From an uncultured Prevotella sp. (GTDB taxonomy: Bacteria > Bacteroidota > Bacteroidia > Bacteroidales > Bacteroidaceae), in assembly GCA_900553965.1 (NCBI GenBank), contig USFX01000010.1, positions 1-26,445 of the forward strand: a DNA stretch of 26,445 nucleotides, in the 5' to 3' direction. The position numbers and the translations under genes were made by a program. Under the pieces are notes generated by a model, which made no database searches, was not told the origin of the DNA, and worked only from the letters and a program-made list of their open reading frames with translations. The number at the start of each line of letters is the position of its first letter. Positions within the stretch are counted from its first letter, which is position 1. Below are positions 14,403-21,850 of the stretch, in pieces.

Positions 14403-16232
14403 TTATTCCTTGAACAAAGACATCTGACACCGGCGGCAGTCAAAATCCAGACGGAACCGCCGGCCGTCGGGAAGCGAGAGGGACAACGGTTCGCGCCACG
14501 TCGGACGACGGCCTCCATGTTTTACGCAAAAGCCAAGAGCGTAGCGCAGGCAATGGCGGCACTGCATGAGCGGGGCATTCGGGTCAGGCTGAAGCTCGAA
14601 GGCCGGCGAAAGACCGGACATGCCGCATCCGTCATAGAAACGGCGTGCATCGCCGTTGGCTATGTTGTAGAAACATGAATGAGCGTATTCCTGCGCGGGA
14701 CGGGCCGGAATATGGTCATGGGAAACAGGCACGGGAATGGCCGTAGGCATCTGCTGATATTCCTGCTCCAAAAGTTCAACAGCCTGACGGCGCAACTGTG
14801 CAAGACGGCTCGCCGGGATGAACCACCGGAAGTCTTCGTCTATATCGACTTCGGAACATTCGTAGGGCGTGTTGCCGAGTTTCGTCAGCTGACGGACGAT
14901 GTTATCATGCTGCGGTTGCTGTGCCATCTGATGCTCTCCGGCGATGGAAACCTCCACGCTACGGCCTCCAATAACTGTGGCGGTGAGGCTGAATCCTTTC
15001 TGCACGACGTCGAGACGCAGACGGATAGGAATTTTACGTTCCGCGCTCGGACGTTCCAGACGGGCCTCAAACTCGCGGTCGCTGTTCCTGTAAAGACGCT
15101 GTCCGGGACGCAGACTACGGGGCATTTTCTGAGGATAGAGGCGGTTGCCCTCAGCTCTGTTGACCCTAAAACCTTCCAGCAGGCGGTCTTCATTCAGAAA
15201 GCAAAGTCCGTCACCGTTGGCAAATGAGGATATGCCGGCCACGGTGAATGAGCCTCCACGGATTTCCTTGACCGTCCCGACGAACTCGCCGATGGCCTTT
15301 GGGGTGTCCATCGAGGAAATGTCTGAGCGATGGCCGCTGAGAAAATAGTCGGTGAAACCACGGTTGAAGGTCTTGTTCAGGTCGGGTTCAAAAGTATAGC
15401 GGCAGCGTCCCAGCGACGCACGGCGGTAGAGATGGGGATGGCGGCGGATGATGGCATCAAGCCGACGGCTGTAGGCGGCTGTCACATTCTTCACATACGC
15501 TACGTCTTTCAGTCGGCCCTCTATCTTGAACGACGTCGTTCCGGCTGCGACAAGCTGTTCCAGTCCGTCACTGCGGTTCATATCCTTCAGCGATAGGAAA
15601 TGGCGGCCACGCTCTATCACACGGCCGTCGGCATCCGTCAGGTCGAAGCGGAGACGGCAGAACTGCGCACACTCTCCCCTGTTGGCCGAACGGCCGAAGC
15701 ACGACTGCGAGGCATAGCAAAGCCCGCTATATGACACGCACAGCGCTCCATGGACAAATACTTCCAGTTCGACTTCAGGAACAGCGGCATGGATGGCGGC
15801 AACGTCATCGGCCGACAGTTCCCGGGCAAGAACGACACGGTTGAAACCGGCCCCATGCAGCCATCTCACTTTGTCGGCCGTACGGTTGTCCATCTGCGTG
15901 CTGGCATGCAGGGCCATCCGCCTGACCATGCCGGTCACAGCGAAATCCTGAACTATGACAGCATCGACTCCGGCATATTCCAGGCTGTCGATAAGATTGC
16001 GGGTGGCCGATAGTTCATTATCATATACGATGGTATTGACCGTTACATAAACCTTCGCGGCATAACGGTGGGCGTAACGGCACAGTTCGGCAATGTCGTC
16101 AACTGAATTTCCGGCGGCGACACGTGCTCCGAAATGCTCGGCACCGATATAGACAGCATCGGCACCATGGTCTATGGCGGCCTTTCCGCATTCAAGATTG
16201 CGGGCAGGGGCAAGAAGTTCTAAGTCTGTCAC
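14403..16232 (-). CDS. U32 family protein (collagenase-like/RlhA-like)
   Basis: A 609-residue member of the U32 family. Members were first described as collagenases, but characterised bacterial ones (RlhA, TrhP) hydroxylate a 23S rRNA cytidine or tRNA uridines with an iron-sulfur cluster. The N-terminal TIM-barrel-like domain (about 1-300) has the family signature around 157-192: EVFVHGALCVSYSGLC followed by C178, C188 and C192. A C-terminal extension ending with paired CxxC-type cysteines (CRHCLRYALGFC, CRRC) is typical of long Bacteroidetes members. RNA hydroxylation is therefore more likely than proteolysis, though the substrate is unknown. The start is a GTG at 16232 that overlaps the metA TGA by four bases (GTGA), indicating translational coupling with metA. 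Confidence 0.88.
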   Translation of the reverse strand: MTDLELLAPARNLECGKAAIDHGADAVYIGAEHFGARVAAGNSVDDIAELCRYAHRYAAKVYVTVNTIVYDNELSATRNLIDSLEYAGVDAVIVQDFAVTGMVRRMALHASTQMDNRTADKVRWLHGAGFNRVVLARELSADDVAAIHAAVPEVELEVFVHGALCVSYSGLCYASQSCFGRSANRGECAQFCRLRFDLTDADGRVIERGRHFLSLKDMNRSDGLEQLVAAGTTSFKIEGRLKDVAYVKNVTAAYSRRLDAIIRRHPHLYRRASLGRCRYTFEPDLNKTFNRGFTDYFLSGHRSDISSMDTPKAIGEFVGTVKEIRGGSFTVAGISSFANGDGLCFLNEDRLLEGFRVNRAEGNRLYPQKMPRSLRPGQRLYRNSDREFEARLERPSAERKIPIRLRLDVVQKGFSLTATVIGGRSVEVSIAGEHQMAQQPQHDNIVRQLTKLGNTPYECSEVDIDEDFRWFIPASRLAQLRRQAVELLEQEYQQMPTAIPVPVSHDHIPARPAQEYAHSCFYNIANGDARRFYDGCGMSGLSPAFELQPDPNAPLMQCRHCLRYALGFCVKHGGRRPTWREPLSLSLPDGRRFRLDFDCRRCQMSLFKE

Positions 16233-17146
16233 TCTATCTTATTTATGTCGTATGGTGTTTCCTGATAAACATAATAGTTTATCCAGTTGTTATAAAAAAG
16301 ATTGGCATGAGCCCGCCACGTCACAAGCGGAGACTGTGACGGGTCGTCATTCTTATAATAGTCGACCGGCATGTCAACGTCATCGCGTGTGTCCTTGTCA
16401 CGGCGATATTCACGGTCGAGAGTGTCGGGAGCATATTCAAGGTGGCCCGTGATGAAGAACTCGCGGCCGCCGCGGGCCATAACGATGCTGACACCGCTGT
16501 CGGCAGACTCTGCTATGAGGGACAGTGACGGATCGGCGAGGATGTCCTCACGCCGGACTTCCGTATGGCGGCTGTGAGGCATATTGAAAACATCATCGAA
16601 CCCGCGGAATATCGGAAGCTGCGGTTCGGATATCTGCTGTTTGAAAATACCGAATTTCTTGCGCGGCAACGGATATTTGGGTATTCCGTAATGATAATAC
16701 AGTCCGGCCTGTGCCGCCCAGCATATATATAATGTGGACGTGACATGAGTACGGGCCCACGCAAAGATTTTCTTTATCTCATCCCAATATGTCACTTCCT
16801 CATACCGATATGTCTCCACAGGTGCTCCCGTTATTATCATACCGTCAAACTTCTCATCTGACATTTCCTCAAAATCACGGTAGAACATCATCATGTGTTC
16901 TATCGGAGTATTTTTGGGTGTGTGGCTTTTCAGTTTCATGAAACTGACGTCCAGCTGCAACGGAGTGTTGGACAACAAGCGGACGAGGTCTGTCTCTGTC
17001 GTTATCTTAAGCGGCATGAGATTGAGAATGACAATCCGCAGAGGACGTATGTCCTGCGACACGGCACGCGAATTGTCCATGACGAATATGTTTTCCTGCT
17101 TCAATAACTCAATGGCAGGCAATCTGTCCGGCAATCTTAATGGCAT
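16229..17146 (-). CDS. metA: Homoserine O-acyltransferase MetA, predicted acetyl-CoA type
   Basis: MetA acylates homoserine, the first committed step of methionine synthesis, in the cytoplasm. The 305 residues align without gaps to the standard numbering at the key sites: nucleophile Cys142 (LYICWAAQAGL) and catalytic His235 with Glu237 (GHLEYA). Residue 111 is Glu (GAPVETY), where the E. coli succinyltransferase has Gly. Glu at this position is the established determinant for acetyl-CoA, so the product is predicted to be O-acetylhomoserine despite the common name homoserine succinyltransferase. It starts at ATG 17146, only 20 bases after the PP2C stop, with no room for a normal promoter, so it is either read from the signalling operon or from a promoter inside it. 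No riboswitch fits in the gap. Confidence 0.95.
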   Translation of the reverse strand: MPLRLPDRLPAIELLKQENIFVMDNSRAVSQDIRPLRIVILNLMPLKITTETDLVRLLSNTPLQLDVSFMKLKSHTPKNTPIEHMMMFYRDFEEMSDEKFDGMIITGAPVETYRYEEVTYWDEIKKIFAWARTHVTSTLYICWAAQAGLYYHYGIPKYPLPRKKFGIFKQQISEPQLPIFRGFDDVFNMPHSRHTEVRREDILADPSLSLIAESADSGVSIVMARGGREFFITGHLEYAPDTLDREYRRDKDTRDDVDMPVDYYKNDDPSQSPLVTWRAHANLFYNNWINYYVYQETPYDINKIE

Positions 17147-17166
17147 AAGCTATCGTTATTTTCGTT

Positions 17167-17916
17167 TTATATAATCCTTATTACACATACTGATACATTA
17201 TCATAGCCTCCGGCTTCTATAGCTGCGGAGCACAAAGTGTCGGCATCACCATTTCCCGACAAAAGCAACTCACGTATCTTAAAGTCCGGCAGCATATCGG
17301 TAAGGCCATCGGAACACATCATATAAAGGTCACCATCCCTAACATCTTCGGACATATCGGTAAGGTCAAGCCACGACTGAGCGATATTTGCACCGATACA
17401 ATTAATGACGACACACGAATGGACGGTATCGCCAGTAATGGTATCAAGGGAATGGTCGACGGTAAGTTGTGTCAGTTCGCCGTCACGCAGACGATAAAGG
17501 CGGCTGTCTCCACAACTTACCATGAAGAAACGACCGTCATAACAAATCATGGCCACAAGCGTGGTTCCCATGTTGAACAAAGAAGAGTCGACATGTCCTT
17601 TTGATGATATAATGAGATTGACGGACTCCAGCCAGTCGTCCATAAGAACCTTGAAACCGGTTCCGTCAAGCCCTTTAGGCATATCGCTGACAAAGAAGCG
17701 GAGATTGGTCAGAACCTCAAGACTGGCAACCTCACCTGCATTACACCCTCCAAGGCCATCTGCCAAAGCCACGGCAAAACGTGATTCACCATCAATGGCA
17801 ATCTCACTGCCGTGTGTCCGGTTCCTGATAAATTCGTCCGCCACCAGTATCATGTCTTCATTATGACTTCTCACAGAACCGGTCTGGCAGGAAGCCGATA
17901 TCAACAACTTCTTCAT
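17167..17916 (-). CDS. PP2C-family Ser/Thr protein phosphatase
   Basis: A 249-residue metal-dependent phosphatase that would remove the marks placed by the kinase of the same operon. Metal-binding and conserved positions are present: RSHNED (Asp21), ADGLGG (Asp53), MGTTL, GDSRLYRLRDGELTQLTVDH, CSDGLTD (Asp203) and GGYDN (Asp239). One oddity: the position after DGLGG is Cys where most family members have His. There are no membrane segments and no extra domain, so it is a stand-alone cytoplasmic enzyme like PppA or Stp1. It lies 65 bases after the FHA gene and 20 before metA. It resembles the phosphatases of type VI secretion and TerY-P modules, but no such systems are visible here. Confidence 0.93.
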   Translation of the reverse strand: MKKLLISASCQTGSVRSHNEDMILVADEFIRNRTHGSEIAIDGESRFAVALADGLGGCNAGEVASLEVLTNLRFFVSDMPKGLDGTGFKVLMDDWLESVNLIISSKGHVDSSLFNMGTTLVAMICYDGRFFMVSCGDSRLYRLRDGELTQLTVDHSLDTITGDTVHSCVVINCIGANIAQSWLDLTDMSEDVRDGDLYMMCSDGLTDMLPDFKIRELLLSGNGDADTLCSAAIEAGGYDNVSVCVIRII

Positions 17917-17981
17917 GTCTGTCTTTATACTTATATCATCCTTTCTTCTTTCACATCAAACAATATCGCAACAACGACATA

Positions 17982-18482
17982 TCATGATATATCCACAAGA
18001 AAATTGAGGGTTGCAATGGAAACCGTATCACCACTTCTAAGAGCTGTCACACATTCCGGCTGCAACTGTTTATTGTTCAACTTGGTTCCGTTTGAAGAGT
18101 TCTTATCAACAATACACCATCCCGTCTTGTGGTCATAAATGAGCTGTGCATGCACCCCTGATATATATTTGTTCTGTTCCAACAACTGGCGGTAAGGTCC
18201 TTGACGACGTCCTATCACGGCTCCGTTGGAACCGACTATGCTTATTCCAAGCTGGACATTGGTCATTTTCAGAACAGGAATTGTATCAGGAATAGTGAAA
18301 GACACGGCTGTCGGCAATGTCCCGTCCTGAGCCTCACGCATCAGACCACCACAGTACGTACAGTGACGTCCCATTCCAACACGTCCACAACTGCTACAAT
18401 AGAACAAATGTATCCCGCATTGGTCACAATAGCGGGAGTCGCTTTCAATCTCTTCCTTACAACTTGGACATATTATCATCAT
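17982..18482 (-). CDS. Zinc-ribbon/FHA-domain protein
   Basis: A 166-residue protein with two zinc ribbons at its start (CPSC...CDQC at about 5-22 and CSSC...CTYC at about 29-44) and a forkhead-associated domain at about 80-165. FHA domains bind phosphothreonine. The binding residues are visible: Gly91-Arg92, Ser108 and His111 (ISGVHAQL), and Asn131-Gly132 (SSNGTKLNN). It should be the phospho-reader for the operon's kinase, probably a small cytoplasmic adaptor bringing phosphorylated partners together through the zinc ribbons. There is no catalytic domain. It starts at one of two adjacent ATG codons (18482 or 18479), 51 bases after the AAA+ gene. Confidence 0.92.
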   Translation of the reverse strand: MMIICPSCKEEIESDSRYCDQCGIHLFYCSSCGRVGMGRHCTYCGGLMREAQDGTLPTAVSFTIPDTIPVLKMTNVQLGISIVGSNGAVIGRRQGPYRQLLEQNKYISGVHAQLIYDHKTGWCIVDKNSSNGTKLNNKQLQPECVTALRSGDTVSIATLNFLVDIS

Positions 18483-18533
18483 TGCTTATCGTTTTTACTA
18501 CCTATATAATTATGTTGTATCCACTATCATCCG

Positions 18534-21500
18534 TCATACAATATCTTCCGGCAGGATGAGCTGATATGTTTCCGGTGTAATCTGCGACGGTGACATGAGA
18601 GACACCCTGACGGACAACTGCTGTACTGTAGAATCAAGCATATTGCGCATTTCTCTGGCATTCCCGAACGCCGCAGTCTTGGTCACAACTTTATGGAATA
18701 TAACATCCATCAGCTTTGCTTCCGCTGCCGGAGACAATACATACTGCTCCTTGGCCGCCATCTGCTTATATATGGCCATCAGCTCGTCCTCATTATAGTC
18801 GTCAATGTGCATTTTGTGGGTGAAACGGCTTGACAGTCCAGTGTTGAGCGCGAGGAAAGCATCCATCTGATCCTTATATCCGGCAGCAATGACCACAAAC
18901 TTTCCTCGATCATCTTCCATTCTCTTCATAAGGGTCTCAACAGCCTCATTGCCGTAAGTATCATTTTCTCCACCCAACGTATATGCCTCATCAATGAAAA
19001 GGATTCCACCCATGGCTTTATCGCACATTTTGTTCACTATCTTCGGCGTTTCTCCCATGTATTTGCCGACCAATGTGGCACGGCTGACCTCAATGACCTT
19101 GCTTGACGGCAGGATTTCCATGCTCTGCAATATTTCTCCCATCTTGCGCGCAATCGTTGTCTTGCCCGTACCGGGATTACCGGTCAGCACAAAATTGACA
19201 ATCATCTGCTGGACACGTCCAACTCCCCGCACCGAACGCTGCTTCATGAACATGCTCTGCACAGCCAGACGTCTTATCATATCCTTCACAGAACGCATAC
19301 CGACAAACTCTTCCAATTCGCCAAGCACCTCATCGAGCGGACGGGCACATTCGCTCTGCGATACTGGTAAATCAGCAGGAGCAATCCTGTACATATCCTC
19401 TTCACGGAACTGTGGATTGCCTATTTCTTTCATGAGCCGTTGGCTCTGCCTCTCCACGGTTTCGTTGAACACACGGCGGGCCTCACGGGCATTACCGAAG
19501 TTCTTGTCCCGACGCAGATACATCTGGCTGAACAGGCGATTCACTCCCAGCCTCGTATCTTCATCTACCATGAAATGCTTCGCCTGAGCCATCTTCATGA
19601 ATATCTCGGTCAGCTCATCCGCCGTATAGTCATCAAAATGTATCGTCTGCGTGAAACGGCTTTTTAAGCCAGGATTGGAATCAATAAAGTCGTGCATCTG
19701 ATCCGTATATCCAGCAACAATACATACAAATTTGCCACGGTCATCCTCCAAGCGCTTCAACAGCGTGTCGATGGCCTCTCCGCCGAAACTGTCATTATCT
19801 CCGGACTTCAACATGTAAGCCTCGTCAATGAAAAGCACACCGCCTATGGCCGAATCAATCAACTGATTTGTCTTGATGGCTGTCTGACCACTATATCCGG
19901 CCACGAGTTTGCTTCTGTCTGCCTCCACCAGCTGACCGCGGGAAAGAACTCCGAGCGTGCGGAAGACATCTGCCATAATCCGTGCAACCGTAGTCTTACC
20001 CGTTCCCGGACTTCCGGTGAACACATAATGCTTCCCTTGGAATGTTCCCGTTTCACCGCGGTGAACCTGCAAATTTAGGAACGCGGCAAGATTGGAAACT
20101 TCCTTTTTAACTGCATCCAATCCGACAAGACCGTCAAACTGTTTGAGACATTCCGTATAGTCCACCGTCCGGGGAGCCTCATACGGCACATCCTCTTCCT
20201 TAATCGTTATCAGCTCTTCGTCAGTTAGCGTTTGCAGATTGTCCTTTTCCAGCCGTCCGGCCTGTTTCTTGCATATCCGGTCAAACAGATGACGCATGGT
20301 TCTGCCATTGGCAAAATCCTTGTCACGGCAATCATACATTTCCTTTATCATCTTTCTGATGAGCAATCCGGCCGGTTCTGAAACGATATACTTTTTGTCT
20401 TCGGCAAACTTCAGCAATATACGATAAAGTTCATCGGGCGTATAATCTTCTATATTAAGGAAATAATTGAATCGGCTACGGAATCCGGGGTTGATTCTGA
20501 ACAGATTGTCCATTTCCATACGGTAGCCGGCCGATATGACAACAAAGCGTCCTCGGTCGTCCTCCATTCGCTTCATCAACTTTTCAAGTGCCTGTGCTCC
20601 TTGACTGTCACGGTCTCCTGAACTGCTCACAGGTGCCAGTGTATAAGCCTCATCTACAAACAATATGCCTCCCATTGCCTTGTCGCAAAGCCGGTCTACG
20701 AGTTTCGGTGTCTCACCCTGATACGGGCTCACCATTCCGGCACGGTCCGTCTCCACCACATGACCGCTGTCCAAATAGCCGATAGCGGCCAATATCTCGC
20801 CAAGTTTGCGGGCGATGGTGGTCTTGCCGGTTCCGGGATTTCCGGTCAGAACGATGTGCATACCCATTTTTTCCTTGGCTCCGAGCCCACGTTCAGCACG
20901 TTCCGAAACATTCTTCACGGCGTATGCAATCTCCCTGACAGCACGCTTGACCTCATCCATACCGATATATTGGTCCATATCTGACAGGATGTCGTCCAAG
21001 GAACGTTCCTCCGGTACATATCCGCGTATATCATCAGCCTCTACCTTATGGACATCCGCACCACGGCTGATGAACGAGGTGAATATATCTTCAGCGACCT
21101 TAATGGCAAGATGGGCATAACCAAACGTATCATCCTTAGTCTTTACCTGCCATTTGAAATAACGGAGGAGTTTCTTTTCCGCCGCTTCTGAATACATCGT
21201 GATGCCATACTTGTCATGCAACACGTTGCGACATATATGACACAATTCCTTATATCCGGGTGACGGCAAATCAAATCTGTATTTGAAGCGATTGGCTACA
21301 GCTGGATTATTGGCAAAAAAGTCGTCCAATCCCTTGTTCAGACCGGCTATTATCACTATAGGATCATCACCCCATCCGTCCATCTCCACGAACAGTTTGT
21401 CCAGTGGATTGACCTGATTGGCATATCTGTCCGGCAGGAGTTTCTGTACGTTGTCAAAGAAAAGTATTCCACCTTTTGCATCCTTGATATTCGCGTCCCA

Positions 21501-21842
21501 CTTGTCGACAAAACGCTGGAAGTCCACAGCGTCCACCTTTATCAGTTTGGGCTTTTTGATAATCTGATGCTGGTGGAAGTAGTCGCGTATGACCTCGGCA
21601 AGCATTGTCTTGCCTGTACCGGTTTCGCCCATTATTATGGCATTCACACTCAGCCTAACATTGGCCACATCCTTCCGCGAATGGAGATATGTGTAGGTGT
21701 CCACCACCGTCTTGAGTTGACATTTCACTTCTTCAAGCCCTACCAGACTGTCAAGTACGGAATCGAACGCCAACGGCTTTCCACACCACCGGCAATATTT
21801 GGCTATGGCACGATTGTCCTTCTTGCAATGCTCGCACTTCAT
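18534..21842 (-). CDS. Zinc ribbon plus four CbbX/SpoVK-like AAA+ modules
   Basis: A 1102-residue ATPase. A zinc ribbon (CEHC...CRWC) occupies residues 3-20. Four AAA+ modules follow. Walker A motifs are at about 72-79 (GETGTGKT), 334-341 (GNPGTGKT), 610-617 (GSPGTGKT) and 888-895 (GNPGTGKT), spaced 262-278 residues. Modules 2-4 have full Walker B (FVDEAY or FIDEAY) and the MxxGYxxxM and NPGFxSRF-like segments of the CbbX/SpoVK/EccA family. Module 1 is divergent: Walker B ends Asp-Asn (LFFDN), so ATP may be bound but poorly hydrolysed. The family remodels or activates protein partners (Rubisco activase CbbX; EccA in type VII secretion). The start is uncertain: GTG 21854 would overlap the kinase stop (GTGA), but ATG 21842 is preferred because the ribbon begins there and GAGGGCGG precedes it. 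Confidence 0.93.
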   Translation of the reverse strand: MKCEHCKKDNRAIAKYCRWCGKPLAFDSVLDSLVGLEEVKCQLKTVVDTYTYLHSRKDVANVRLSVNAIIMGETGTGKTMLAEVIRDYFHQHQIIKKPKLIKVDAVDFQRFVDKWDANIKDAKGGILFFDNVQKLLPDRYANQVNPLDKLFVEMDGWGDDPIVIIAGLNKGLDDFFANNPAVANRFKYRFDLPSPGYKELCHICRNVLHDKYGITMYSEAAEKKLLRYFKWQVKTKDDTFGYAHLAIKVAEDIFTSFISRGADVHKVEADDIRGYVPEERSLDDILSDMDQYIGMDEVKRAVREIAYAVKNVSERAERGLGAKEKMGMHIVLTGNPGTGKTTIARKLGEILAAIGYLDSGHVVETDRAGMVSPYQGETPKLVDRLCDKAMGGILFVDEAYTLAPVSSSGDRDSQGAQALEKLMKRMEDDRGRFVVISAGYRMEMDNLFRINPGFRSRFNYFLNIEDYTPDELYRILLKFAEDKKYIVSEPAGLLIRKMIKEMYDCRDKDFANGRTMRHLFDRICKKQAGRLEKDNLQTLTDEELITIKEEDVPYEAPRTVDYTECLKQFDGLVGLDAVKKEVSNLAAFLNLQVHRGETGTFQGKHYVFTGSPGTGKTTVARIMADVFRTLGVLSRGQLVEADRSKLVAGYSGQTAIKTNQLIDSAIGGVLFIDEAYMLKSGDNDSFGGEAIDTLLKRLEDDRGKFVCIVAGYTDQMHDFIDSNPGLKSRFTQTIHFDDYTADELTEIFMKMAQAKHFMVDEDTRLGVNRLFSQMYLRRDKNFGNAREARRVFNETVERQSQRLMKEIGNPQFREEDMYRIAPADLPVSQSECARPLDEVLGELEEFVGMRSVKDMIRRLAVQSMFMKQRSVRGVGRVQQMIVNFVLTGNPGTGKTTIARKMGEILQSMEILPSSKVIEVSRATLVGKYMGETPKIVNKMCDKAMGGILFIDEAYTLGGENDTYGNEAVETLMKRMEDDRGKFVVIAAGYKDQMDAFLALNTGLSSRFTHKMHIDDYNEDELMAIYKQMAAKEQYVLSPAAEAKLMDVIFHKVVTKTAAFGNAREMRNMLDSTVQQLSVRVSLMSPSQITPETYQLILPEDIV

Positions 21843-21850
21843 ATCCGCCC

